A stretch of 64,000 nt of DNA, taken from the NCBI GenBank assembly GCA_029378245.1, contig JARKIF010000005.1:868001-932000 (forward strand). Direction: 5' to 3'. The notes under the pieces are model-generated. The model was not told where the DNA came from. It ran no database searches and saw only the letters and a list, made by a program, of their open reading frames with translations. Numbering within the stretch: the first letter of the stretch is position 1; each line of letters opens with the position of its first letter. This DNA is from Roridomyces roridus. Lineage: Eukaryota > Basidiomycota > Agaricomycetes > Agaricales > Mycenaceae. This document shows, piece by piece, positions 46,625 through 57,898 of the stretch. Position numbers and translations under genes: made by a program.

Positions 46625-49019
46625 TCAAGTTCTGAGCCAGGCAGGCTGAATGGGGGGCGGAGCGAAAGCCGGTGCGAGGTAACCATAATGGGCGGGCGCA
46701 ACCCATCGACGATCCGCGTCATGAACGTGGGCAATCACGTTGATGTGTGCCTCGTTGGGTTGGTAGTCGAACCCGGATTGCGAACAGGAGCGCAGACGAT
46801 TACGCGCGTGTGAATTATCTTGATCATAACAAAGCGATTGGGAGCGAGAATGGGAATGAGATAGAGCCAGAGGCGCAGGGGCAGGCGCGACGAAAGGATG
46901 ATAGGCAGCGTACGTCGGGTGTGCTACATGCAGAGGGGGAGCATCCAAGACGTAGCCCATCAGCGTCGCCGGCTTTACGGCCACGTATGTGCCGCTGGGA
47001 GGCCAGTTCTGGTTAGGGTACCCGAACTCATGTCCAGAGTGATAGCTGGGAGCCAGTGGGTAAGGATGCATCGGAGCTAGCAGGGGAGGCTGCACGGCAA
47101 CGTAGTGGCCACTGGCTCGGTTTCTCTCGCGGAGAATTGGCTCATCCGCGGCAGGACTCCAGCGCGCGGGCGGGGGAAGTGACTTGTCAAGCACCTGGTG
47201 GGAGCCCTGCCAATTCTGCGCATCGTCAGCTGAAACACGGACAGGGGCATCGTGGGCGTGGATGTTGATGCGTGTGGATTCTGCACGGCTGAAGCGACGC
47301 TTGGGAAGATATTCCTCACGCAGCGGACCGTCTTCGTCGAGATCAATCTCCAGGACATCAACAGATCGCGCTTGTTCTTTTTCCATCCGCTCTTTGCGCC
47401 TCTCTTCCAGCCCCATGAAGACTGGTTGCGGGCTCGCAAAGCTGAAGCCTGCAGCCTCTGGGGCCTGGATGATCTCGTCAAGTGCCCTGCGCACGATCAC
47501 ATGCGGGTTGGTAGATGGGCGTGAGATGGGCTGCGGGTACGACGGCGAAGAAATCATCAAATGATAGGACACCAGGTGGGACAGCCATTGCGACCAGTCC
47601 GACGACGGAACAGAGAGGTCGTATGCAAAGATGTCCAACGCCAGTGATTCAAGCTTGTTGAGCATTTGAATGGGAACGTTCGAAATCGTGTGCCTGCAGA
47701 TTAGGGTTAGTTTCCTTTCCAATGACAAGAGAAAAATAGCGCACCAAGTCTTGTTCGAGAACGTGTGATCGTCCAGCCACTTGTTGGCAAGCATGCATCC
47801 GAGGACGATAAGCCGGAACGGCGCACTTGCCTCTGTGGCATCTTGGTCAGCGCTGGTTCCCAGCAGAGCAGTCCTAAAACGCAGCTCCTTGACGTATTCG
47901 GGCCCCAGAGCGGTGGCGTCATAGTATATGGGTAGACGGACGATATACCATATAGCCAGAAAGACGGCTGAAGGCTGGAGCAGCGTCGAAAGGAGGAGCG
48001 AGTGAACCGCGTTGCCGAGATAGGTCGGCGGGGACGTCGAGCGCTGCTTGACGATGCTGCCACTGGAAGAAAATATCAGCTGACGGCAAAAAATAGAGGC
48101 GAAAATAAACATACGAAGAACGAGAGAACACAGCCGGCAGGCTAAAGCCAGTAGAACACGCCTTCCATACGTAGTTGGCGACCCAGTCAGAAAGCGGTTC
48201 TGCCAGCTTCCTGTAGCCAGAAGTTGCACTGGGCGTGACAACTTCGGGAACGGGGGCCGGTGCGTCCTCCTCGTGATGGGGTTCGCTCGCGATGTACGGG
48301 AAGCTGACTGGATCGTACGATTGGGGTGCCGAACCACATGGCTCTTGTTCAGCGGCCTGAGACTTTGCGGACATTGACGCGTCATATGTGGCGTAAGAGT
48401 CCCCTACGACGGCGCGGTCGACGAACTCGCCAAAGGGAGTGATGGGGCCAACGGGACTCGAGCCGACATCGGGACCGCTGTAAACACCGGGTGATTGGTC
48501 CTCAAAGACCGGGGTAAAGGCGCCGCGCTCGTAGACTTGCTCATCGAGATCGGACCCAGGCGAAAAGGAACTGACATCGACCTGGGAGCGGAAATCGACG
48601 TCCATGCCAGTCCACTGGCCGTCGGCGTCACAAGGCGCTTGGTCCAAAGCAGAGTAGCTGTAATCGGAGCTCATCTCATCGTCTGCGTCCCCGTCAGAAG
48701 ACATGAGGGTATACATGGGTGGAAGACACGCTTCGGTGGGGGATCCCTGGACAGCAGTGATGCCGGCGACTGCCAACGCTTGGTGACAACCCTGGCCTGC
48801 GCAGAAGCGGGATTCCTCTTCCCAGATGCGACGGGGCTTTGTGCGTCGCCAACTGGGGAGCGAGTTAATCCAGTCCTCACGGGTGCCAAAGGAGGGCGGT
48901 GGCCCCGGAGGAGGCAAAGAGCACGTCAGGCTCTGAAAAGGGTTGGGCTGTCCGGATGCGTTTTTCTTGACAACTGGGTGGGCGGACTGCTGAGGGATAC
49001 GGGGCACGGGAACTGGCAT
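46625..49019 (-). CDS. PHO80-type (Pcl) cyclin
   Basis: Regulatory subunit for a Pho85-like CDK. The start MPVPVPRIPQQSAHPVVKKN leads through a disordered region to the cyclin box: EPLSDWVANYVWKACSTGF, AVHSLLLSTLLQPSAVFLAI, ASAPFRLIVLGCMLANKWLD, DHTFSNKTWHTISNVPIQML, and NKLESLALDIFAYDLSV. The LGCMLANK(W/F)LDD(H/N)T block is typical of Pho80/Pcl cyclins. A long Pro/His/Tyr-rich tail ends APPPIQPAWLRT. Two introns lie within the cyclin box and join in frame. The partner kinase is not in the window. Confidence 0.85.
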
Positions 49020-49400
49020 CTGCCTGGGGAGGGACGAGAGTGCAGAAGACGCCACGCAGATACGTGGGCGAACTGCGGAGCTCGGAGAACGCTTTCTTTG
49101 GTGAAAAAAGCGAGCGACGAGGTGGGGTGGTCGTAAGGTGAGTCGTGAAGGGCGGAAAAGACGATAGCGGTAGACTTTGAAAAAAGAGTCGCAGGGATGG
49201 CAGACGCACAGCCAGCAAAGGCGTGGAGGTGCCTTTTCGAGGTTGGAAAGCAGAAGGCTGCAGAGACAAGGGTTGGCCCTCGTAGTCAATGCTGGCCGTG
49301 GGGGAGCGGAAGCAAGGAGTCGAGGATCAGCGGCTCCTACTTGACAAAACTGCGCTTATGTAATCGACATCATAAGAGTCAACTGCTGAGAATAACCCCA
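49020..49400. other. 381-bp divergent promoter region, cyclin / FAR11
   Basis: This holds the two start regions. I see no TATA box, E-box, CCAAT box or open frame I would call a gene. Confidence 0.4.
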
Positions 49401-52400
49401 TGTCCTTCCTCAGCAACGCGCAGCCCCAGGAGGGCCAGAATGCCGCGTCCGGACAACCCGGAGGCATTGACTCCATCTCCCTTGGCCAGCTCAAACAGCT
49501 CGTCGCGACTATGCCCAAGGACAAGGTACGTCTTGTCCTCGTTTCACTCCCATCCACGTGAATTTCTCCCGACAGCAATGGTGGTACGACTACAAGTACG
49601 ACGACGAGGACACAGTGATGAACGAGATCGAAGAGTTCTATTCCTATGTCGAGATGCCCCAGGTGGCCGAGAATCTCAAGGCCTGGGAAGGCTCGTTTTC
49701 GGGTGGTACTTGGCTTTTGCTGCAATATATTCGTGTTTTTCACTGGTCACAGAATGGCTGAAAAGCCCGCTCGCGACGCGTAAAGCACACGTTGAAGTTC
49801 TCCTTGAGAGTCTGGAGCACAGGAACGCCGAGATCCGTTTCACCAATGCTCGGCGACTATTCTACATTCTGCAGGGTGCGTAACTCTGACACTGCGCTTC
49901 ACTTGATCCCAATCTCCCAAAGGAACCTTTGCCGAAACCCAGTCGCCGGAGCATCAGCTACATGCGATATATGAAAACTGCAAGATTGTTCGGTCGGCCA
50001 ATGGCCTGAGCAGTATCATTGAGGCCATGAAGATTGCGAGCTCCAAGCACGATCTGTTATGGTCAGTCCCACGCCCCTGGCTCGCCCTCACACCCTCAAA
50101 TCCCATACAGCGGCCTTTCTGACGAAGAAGCTGATCACTTTCACATCTCGGCCACCGAAAAGGCAGATTTCATCGAAGAAGTCACAACAGAGATCTCTGT
50201 ATACCTCGGCATGCTGTACCATCTGGTCGAAGTATTCCGAATTCACGACGATTTTGCCGAAGAATTGAAGTGAGTGATAATTGATAAATCACCTCCCGCT
50301 GATACAACTCGGTATAGTGAGCTTTGACCCACCACTGCCCGTGTATCTATTTACGGTTGTTTCTGGGCTGCGGGATAAGAGTGCACGGGGCTACCCAGTC
50401 AAGAAGGTGCTAATTAATCACTTACCCCATTCATCTTGCTTGCTTACCCGTTCCCGCAGCTCCTACTCGTTTTATGGAAGACACTGCTCTCATGTTGCGG
50501 GGGCATCCGCGATCATGCTCGTGTAAAAAAGCTCGCGCGGGAACTGGCGGGTCTCCAGCCGCTTCTTGACGCAGGTAAGCCGGTTCTTGTGTTAGCGCCC
50601 GCACCTCAGCAGCATTCCGCAGGCGAGGCGAGCATTAAATCGACCCCGATCGACATTGAAACGTTCCGTCAGGAAACTGCCGTCAAGTACCCCACTTTTA
50701 CTCCGCCCGTGCAGCCCGCGTCGGCGCCTCCCCTGCTTGAGATTGCCGCGCCGAAACCTATCCCAATCACGACCTCACGACTAGCTCAAGCTTACTCTCC
50801 GATACCCATCCGCCACCACTACCACCACGATGACTCGGGTGCTTCGGGCCTGCCGCCTCACGGTTCACATGCTTTTCACCAACAGCAACAGCAGCCGGGT
50901 CCTCCAGGAGCCCCACGGGGGGTACCGCAGCCCGCGACACCGGCACCCACGCCGCCGCCTCCTTCGCCTAAACCCAAGAAACAACAGTATCAAACTGACC
51001 AAACGCGTCCATTCCTTTTCCCATTCAGCCGGAACAAGTTTGACAAGGACGCGCGGTTGGTGCCATTTGCAGTAGATGAGGCGGACCGGCTCTATAATCG
51101 GCACATGTACGTGAGTCTGGCGCTGTCACAGATGTGGCGCACACGTGAGGACTGCATGACCGCTGAGAGTGGGCTTGAGCACATGCCCGGATCGGAAGGG
51201 CAGTTTGAATCTTCGACCTTTATCGCAAAGGTGGGAACTCTTCTCATGGAATTTGTTCAAGTTTGGACTGAGTGAGTTTTAGGATCCCGACACGGCGGAG
51301 CCATTGCCGGACATTGCCCTTCTGGATGCCAAAATTGCAGAGGCTACCAAGGCTATCCAAGAGGGCGACCCGAGTGCAAAGCAGCGCAGAGAGGATCTGA
51401 TGCGATTGAAACGAGTCGAGCAGATATATGTAAAGTCATCTCTGGTCTTGTTGACGGTTATTGTTGACTTTTTTTAGAGCGCTGTTCTACCTGTTCTCTC
51501 TGGTTGGGTGCTCGTACTGCTGAAGCTGTTGCTAGCAACCGTTTCAGCAAGCACGGGTATGCAGCCTCAGTCAGCTGGATCCAATGTCTTCCCAAACGTA
51601 TCATCCCGTATGTATATGCTCCATCCTTTGATCTATTCACTCATTCCCGCATAGCCCAAGAACAAGTACCTCCTCCACCGCCCACGTCCGATGAAATTGA
51701 CGTTACACGACACCGCGAGATCACATCTAAAGCAGTTTCCGCGATTCTGCTACTCGTCTTGAAATGGTTCAAAGTATCACGTACGTTTTTTATTTCACTG
51801 TTTGTTTTATCCTTATTCTGTGTAGACATTATGAAATTTCACCACCTGGGGCAGCATCTGCTGGACACGAATTGCCTCTTGTTGATCCTCAAGATGTTCT
51901 CGCTTCAAGATCTCGCAGCGATCGTTATTTCCAAGGCCGATTCGCCCGAAAACAAGTAGGCTCTATGATCATTTGATTTTCTGTTATTGACGGTTCCAGC
52001 TTTTTCCGATATTGTATGAAATTTGGCAAGGATCCCCAGCAACGAACCCTGGAAACTCCGCCACGGCCGGGGCGACACACGGTCACAAAGTCGCGCATCC
52101 TGCCGAATGGCGAGAAGCACGATGAAGAGGTGGATATGGTCACCGAGTACTCATGGCGCAACTTTTTCGCTACCATCAACTTTGCAAAAATTATGCAGAA
52201 ATTGTCGAAAAATCGTTCGCATCGCATATGGATGCTGATCCAATACAAGAGCTCGGTACGTTGCAATTGTCGTATGTGATAGTCAACTAATGAGTTGCAT
52301 TGGCAGCCGGTGCTCAAGCGTGCTTTGAAAGTGCAACACCCGATGTTTCAGCTCCATATACTGAAATTGATCAAGAGTCAAGTACCGTTTTGTGGGAGAA

Positions 52401-53399
52401 AGTGGCGGCAGAGTGGGTCGCAGCGTCGTTCAATCGCATTTTGGTTGCTGAATTGTCGCCACAGCCAACATGAAGGTTATCACTTCCATATACCTGAATT
52501 GCCGGCCAGATCTTCGGGACGAATGGCTCACGGGCACCGAAGTGGACGATGCCTCGGATGCTCAGGTGAGATGATTGCCTGATGTGTTACGATTTTTTTC
52601 CAACTTTTCTCCAGGCACAGGAACACGCCCTGCGACATCTCGTCAAGTTTTGTGCGTTCTTTTCTCAGTTGGGAATCTTTCCATCTGACATTTGGTAGAC
52701 AACAACAGACGATATGGGCCGACGGCGACGATGACACAACATGGACCGATGCACCGCCGTTCTGGAAGCATGTCCCAGCACCATCTCGAAGGTCTGTACC
52801 CAGGGCCTGAGCTTGGGCTCATCCGTCCCGCCGGAACGCCGAATCTCGTGGATGCCGATGTTTTCCCACCATCGCGTTCGCAGGCACCGGACCCATCGAT
52901 ATTCCTGCCGTACATCACAGAGGACATTGCGTTCGAGGAAGAGTACGAGGAGTATCTTTCCGACCTCGGCTGGTCGGATCAGCAGACGGATGGCCCGCTC
53001 TTTGGAGGCACGTCGGCGTGGCATCGGCTGCCGGAGTTTGCCGCGGAGATCGGTGATGGAATCAGTGATAGCGAAAGCATTGCGTCGATCGGCGAGCTGG
53101 GAGACGATGCACGCCTGGACCCCAGCCGCGACGACCCCGCGGTCGTGGACGAGAATCTCAACAACTGGGAGCACATGAGCCCAAAGACGATGGCCGCTCT
53201 ACCCAAGTCACCTGCCAATGGCAGACGTTCGAGTCAGGGTGGCGGTTTGCGGCCGGTGATACCGTTTGGGCTGGATGACCCGATCGCGGTGGATATGGAC
53301 GATGTTGACGATGAAGTCGAACTAGGGCCGCCGCCGCGAGAGCAGAGCGGATTCATCGGGGCAGGTGTAGACGAGGTCGAGTACGCTTACGGAGTGTGA
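49401..53399 (+). CDS. FAR11: STRIPAK subunit Far11/STRIP
   Basis: Core scaffold of the striatin-interacting phosphatase and kinase complex, which in fungi controls cell fusion, fruiting and septation. The N1221-like N-terminus has QWWYDYKYDDEDTVMNEIEE, ATRKAHVEVLLESLEHRNAE, FTNARRLFYILQGTFAETQS and YLGMLYHLVEVFRIHDDFAE. The C-terminal DUF3402 has LYNRHMYVSLALSQMWRTRE, DCMTAESGLEHMPGSEGQFE, MKFHHLGQHLLDTNCLLLIL, TEYSWRNFFATINFAKIMQK, and near the end IFLPYITEDIAFEEEYEEYL. It closes EVEYAYGV. About 17 introns, all GT-AG by my reading, join without any frame break. Confidence 0.93.
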
Positions 53400-53587
53400 T
53401 GTAGTGTAATGTTAATGGTTGTTTTTGGTTGACCATGCTTTGACCGGTTTTTGCGGTAGACATACCACAACATTTCTATTCACTGAGAAACAGACGTCGA
53501 CGCCGACACAAACGATGGCGAAGTACTCGATTTTGGCGGGGAAAGCGGCGACGGTGAGGGGTCGTCGGGTCCGTGCGTGATTGAGTG

Positions 53588-53593
53588 CACGTG
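53588..53593. promoter_or_regulatory. CACGTG E-box before the forkhead gene
   Basis: TGCACGTGGC lies 72 nt before the ATG at 53665. Role unknown. Confidence 0.3.
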
Positions 53594-53664
53594 GCTCAAG
53601 TCAACTCTTTCCTTCTCCCACCACTCTCCCCGAACCTCGTCACTTGTCGAATTATCCAGCAATC

Positions 53665-54754
53665 ATGTCCGCTCCTCCTCAAGGCCTCCCGCCCATGCTT
53701 GGTGACGGCGGAGACATGGCTCAGAACTACTATCCCCCCGAGAACGACCTCACCGGTGGCCTCCCTATCAACCTCGACTCCCTCCGTGACGGTCCCCCCG
53801 GCAGCAAGCCGTTCTACCCTTACTCGACTCTTATCCGGTGCGTATACATTCGTTTGTTGCTTTCATCTTTGTGTGTTCATGTACGATTCTGTTTAGTTAT
53901 GCCATCAAAGGCTCACCAAACCAGAAACTCCTTCTTGAAGATATCTACTATGCTATCGAGTCCCGTGTACGTCCAGCTACTTGCTCGTCTGAAATCCCTA
54001 GTCTCAGACAAGGCAGTTTCCCTATTTCCGCACCGCCCCCAATGGCTGGAAGGTGTGTTTGCAATGCCCCCCTAACACCCCCGACTTATGCGCCCTTCCG
54101 TAGAATTCCGTCCGCCACAACCTCTCGTTGAACCCTTGCTTCGAGAAGGTCCCGCGTCCCCTCACCGACCGTGGCAAGGGCTCGTATTGGACTGTGAACG
54201 ACAACGTCGACCCGCGCACGGGTGTACATCGCATCCGCAAAAAGAAGACCAAGGGTGGCAAGGGCCGTGCCTCCGAGGACGACGACAACGACTACCAGCC
54301 TCAGGATGGCTCGTTTGAGGAGCAGTACCAGCCGCAGCCGCAGCTCGATGAGTCGGGACAGCCACGCCAAGGGCCGTATCCACCGTTCCCGTATGTTCAC
54401 TCGTATATCTCTCTTGTTCTATCTAACTCTGTCTACAGTTTCAACCCCAACTTCCCCATGATGGATATGCGTTTGATGCCGCCGGGACCTATGCCTATTT
54501 CGCCTGAAGAGAACATTGAGCTTGACGAGAATGGGCAGGTCAACTGGCGCGTGGCGTGGCTCAAGGAGATTGGGCATCTGCAGCAGGTGACGGCGGACCA
54601 AGAGAAGGCTGGTGTGGACCCCGAGTGGTACAGGATGATGTTGTTCCGCGTCCGTGCAGCACTCATGCCCCCTATCAATCCCGACGCGGTTATGCACATC
54701 CCGACGGGTGCTGCCCCCGACCAGCAGGCCCAGCCGCCTGCCCCTCAGACCTAG
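53665..54754 (+). CDS. forkhead-domain transcription factor
   Basis: A short protein (about 290 residues) with a single forkhead domain near the N-terminus: [70 protein letters not shown], where [10 protein letters not shown] is the DNA-recognition helix. A basic stretch follows ([14 protein letters not shown]), then a Pro/Asp/Gln-rich tail ending APPAPQT. Five small introns interrupt the domain and join cleanly. There is no FHA domain, so it is not a full Fkh/Fhl1 type. It lies 265 bp after FAR11 and 128 bp before DRE2. Confidence 0.9.
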
Positions 54755-54882
54755 ACATTGCAGTGTTACCTGATTGCCTCACTTGTGTATAACATTCGAA
54801 TAATCCCAAAATTTTTGGCGGCCGAAGAGGTCCGATGATGATTCATGCTTACTGATCGAGCAATTGCCTTTCTTCCACCACC

Positions 54883-55900
54883 ATGTCTCCCGCCTTCCAT
54901 ACTGATGTTTCTCCACCCACCGTCGCCGCTGTACCCGCCAAAGGCCCTGCATTGGCCATCGGCTCACTCTCCACTGCTCAGGATGGGAAATATCAGTCCC
55001 TGGTCTCTGACCTTGAATCATCGCGCAAGGTAGACAAGCAGATGCTGGACCGGCTGGTAGATCAAGGTGTGCCACATTTGAATCGCCCTCCAACACTTCC
55101 TGTAGCGTTTTGGCAGCCACATTCCTCGACGCTGCATCGTATTCGACAGTACACATTACCTTGTCCGAGGAAGAGTACACTACTTTACTTCCCAAAGCAT
55201 CTGCGCTGCTTTCCCAGCTGAGGGATGGATTGATGCCCCTCGGCACGTTGCATCTCCACAACTTGGCGGCGTCTACTTCGTACCACTCGGAGCTGACCCT
55301 CGCTGGGTTTACCATCTTATCCACCGATGACACAATTGTTGCACAAAAACCGGCGCATGCACCTAGCGCCTGCGCTTCCTCTGAAACAGGCGCTGCTGAC
55401 TCGCAAAAAGACGGATCCGGCGACGAAAAAGGCGTTGTGGGCGTTGAGCGCACCGGGTACTCCAACTATCGATGCAGAGGCACTACTCACGCCCGCGGAT
55501 CGGGCAAGGCCCATCCCGACGTGCGAGCCCGTCAATGCGAATGCGCCAAGGCGAAAGCGGGCATGCAAGAATTGCTCTTGTGGGCTGCGTGAGCTGGAGG
55601 AGGAGGAGTTGCGGAACAGCAAGGTCGTGGTGCTCGATGGGTCGCAGACGGGCGAGACGGTCGAAGTATCGCAGGAAGAAAAGGCGAGGCTGATTGCGGC
55701 GGCAAAGGCTGCACCAAAAGCGACGAGCAGTTGTGGGAGCTGCTTCCTCGGCGACGCGTTCCGCTGTGCGAGCTGTCCGTATCTCGGTGGGTGTCGATTT
55801 CTCTCTCTGATTTTACGGGCTCTAATTGTTCATCTCAGGACTGCCTGCTTTCAAACCGGGAGAGAAGGTGGAGATTGACTTTGGAATGGACGATATCTGA
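54883..55900 (+). CDS. DRE2: cytosolic Fe-S assembly protein Dre2/anamorsin
   Basis: An electron carrier with Tah18 in early cytosolic iron-sulfur assembly. The N-terminal methyltransferase-like domain includes [20 protein letters not shown] and [16 protein letters not shown]. The linker reaches the Fe-S motifs [20 protein letters not shown] (CX2CXC) and [15 protein letters not shown] (twin CX2C), then [19 protein letters not shown]. Two introns are present; the first best uses an acceptor before ATFLD. One frame break remains near 55350-55365 (HAPS to LAPALPLKQ), the only clear one in the right half of the window. Confidence 0.92.
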
Positions 55901-55964
55901 GTAGACGTTGTAGCCTTTTATACCTGTATAGATTAACGCGCCGCTAATGAGCGCGACTTGAAAA

Positions 55965-55970
55965 CACGTG
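55965..55970. promoter_or_regulatory. CACGTG E-box before BCD1
   Basis: AACACGTGAA ends 14 nt before the ATG at 55984. Role inferred only. Confidence 0.3.
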
Positions 55971-55983
55971 AACGCAGACCATC

Positions 55984-57216
55984 ATGAATTCTACAGCCGA
56001 AAGCAGCTCACGACCATTGTGCAGCCTCTGCAGCCAACGCTACGCCATCTACACCTGCCCTCGTTGCACCATCCGCACCTGCTCCCTCCCATGCTCCTCT
56101 GCTCACAAAACGCAGGGCGCAGGCTGCTCTGGTGCACGAGACAAGGCTGCCTACGTTCCAATGAACCGCTACGGCTGGGGCACGATGATGGATGACTATA
56201 CGTTCCTCGAAGACGTCGGCAGGCAGGTTGGAGAGTGGGGCGGGGAGATTGCGCGAGGTAAATTTCAGAATCGAGGTAGAGGGACTGCGCGTGGCGGGCG
56301 AGGGAGGGGCAGGGGCGGGGGCACTAGTGCTGGACGGACCAAACGCGACGTACTCCGGGCTCAGCTCGAGGCATCCGACATTGGAATGGACCTCCTCCCG
56401 GCTGGCATGGAGCGCAACAAACTGAACCAATCGTCCTGGGACTCAAAGTGTGTAATACCACCACATAACTTTTTTTTTTCATTCACGCTCCCCAGAACGC
56501 AGACCGCCCTGCTGACGATTGAATTTACTTTTCACCCGTCTCCAAATCCGCTCGCACCGCAGGGCCAAGCAGTGGAACAACCCTACAAGCTACTTACACA
56601 TCGCAATCGCACCAATACTCCTCTCCTTGCCCATCTCCAACGCGCCGTTTCCGACCGCAAGGATTGCCCAGCATGGGCACGCGCTCTGGTTCGTCCAGAT
56701 CCATCCGACGACTCATTCACTCCTCCGCAATGTGTCCTACCTGCGTCTCAACGCACATTCTACCGCCTCGACCCGTCTCAGCCACTCCTTGATCTTCTCC
56801 GTGGCAGGCAATTCGTCGAGTTTCCCTCGATCGGAGTGTGGGAGGAATTCCGTGGCACGATAGTCGACGTCGGCGGTGCCATTACACAACTGGAGGAAGA
56901 TACCCGGCCACCCAAACGACGGCGGGTAGACCGAAAGGCGGGCAAGATGATTGCAGGGCTGCTGGACGGGTATGGGAGTAGTAGTGGTGCTGAGGAGGAG
57001 GAAAAGAAGCAGGATGGGCTGGAAATGCTCGAGGGATACTCTGAGAGCGAAGAGGGAGAAGCCGTGCATGGGGATTCCGACGACGACGTAGAGGAGCTGG
57101 AACCTGCTGCATTACTGGAGCTCTTGCGGGCAGCGCGAGGAGATGCTACATGGACACCGCATACAGAGGAGGACGAAGTTGTTGATTGGGGAGACGACTC
57201 GGAGGGAGAAGTCTAG
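55984..57216 (+). CDS. BCD1: box C/D snoRNA protein Bcd1 (HIT zinc finger)
   Basis: Assembly factor for box C/D snoRNPs. The zf-HIT motif is CSLCSQRYAIYTCPRCTIRT followed by CSLPCSSAH and a closing Cys. Then come VPMNRYGWGTMMDDYTFLED, an RGG-type linker (GRGTARGGRGRGRGGG), and the conserved core YRLDPSQPLLDLLRGRQFVE and FPSIGVWEEF. An acidic tail ends VDWGDDSEGEV. One intron (about 56448-56498) contains a poly-T tract and joins in frame. The TAG stop at 57214-57216 overlaps the MED18 stop on the other strand. Confidence 0.9.
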   Translation: MNSTAESSSRPLCSLCSQRYAIYTCPRCTIRTCSLPCSSAHKTQGAGCSGARDKAAYVPMNRYGWGTMMDDYTFLEDVGRQVGEWGGEIARGKFQNRGRGTARGGRGRGRGGGTSAGRTKRDVLRAQLEASDIGMDLLPAGMERNKLNQSSWDSKCVIPPHNFFFSFTLPRTQTALLTIEFTFHPSPNPLAPQGQAVEQPYKLLTHRNRTNTPLLAHLQRAVSDRKDCPAWARALVRPDPSDDSFTPPQCVLPASQRTFYRLDPSQPLLDLLRGRQFVEFPSIGVWEEFRGTIVDVGGAITQLEEDTRPPKRRRVDRKAGKMIAGLLDGYGSSSGAEEEEKKQDGLEMLEGYSESEEGEAVHGDSDDDVEELEPAALLELLRAARGDATWTPHTEEDEVVDWGDDSEGEV

Positions 57217-57865
57217 AGATCCTGGCGTCGGAGGTCAAGAAGACCTGCAGATAGTTGGCTACGGTACCAAGTAATGTTAATCGCGACGCACCTTTCATGA
57301 GAAGCTGGACCTCGACGACAGCGTTGACCGAGATGCGAAGGGGTGTCTCTGGGGTGTTACGGGTTGGTGACGCCGTTTTGACCTCGACCTCCCAGAGAGT
57401 GCCTGCATGTGCAGGTATGGGCTGCTGCGTCTTTGGATCGACCTGTTCTTGCTGGAACATCTGAATGACCAGCGGGCCGCGACGGAAGACATATCCACGC
57501 TTGTAGATCTGCGAACGTCTCACATAGCCCAACGTGCACGCGAAACTGAGCGCGTCGCCGATAACTTGGCACGTAGCCCACGGGCGGACCGTCGCCTCGG
57601 GATGGGCGCGGACACTCTCTGGCTTGAGATACGAGTACAGAACCCAGCCAGAGTCGGGTTCTGTCAGGTCTTTTCGGGCGCGCAGGATGACTGGGTCTGT
57701 GCCAGCGTCGCGTTGCTGCTGGGCATCAAACGGCTCGAAGAGGACCTCGCGAGAGTGCATGGGTGCTGCGGATTCACTGTGCAGTGTTATCCGGTTGAGG
57801 ATGGCCTTAAGATCGCGAGAGAAGAACTCGCCAAAGAGAGCGACTTCATAGTAGTGGGAAGACAT
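57213..57865 (-). CDS. MED18: Mediator subunit Med18
   Basis: Head-module subunit of Mediator that pairs with Med20. The start MSSHYYEVALFGEFFSRDLK is followed by ILNRITLHSESAAPMHSREV, SGWVLYSYLKPESVRAHPEA, TVRPWATCQVIGDALSFACT, QIYKRGYVFRRGPLVIQMFQ and HAGTLWEVEVKTASPTRNTP, ending MKGLLDLRRQDL. One short intron (about 57244-57290) joins near the end. These blocks match basidiomycete Med18 closely. Its TAG (57213-57215 as CTA on plus) interlocks with the BCD1 stop. It is divergent from the RING gene with a 33-bp spacer. Confidence 0.92.
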
Positions 57866-57898
57866 GAAAACGATCACGTGAGCTGTCGCGGCTTGGCA
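57866..57898. promoter_or_regulatory. 33-bp divergent spacer with CACGTG, MED18 / HEI10
   Basis: Between the MED18 ATG (57865, minus) and the HEI10-like ATG (57899, plus) are 33 bp holding GATCACGTGA; the E-box is 57875-57880. It fits the Cbf1 consensus RTCACRTG on both strands. Confidence 0.5.

Noticed and set aside
48495..49136. Plus-strand open frame of 213 residues
   Set aside because: Antisense of the disordered N-terminal exon of the cyclin gene; no conserved motif and no introns in a region where real genes have them.
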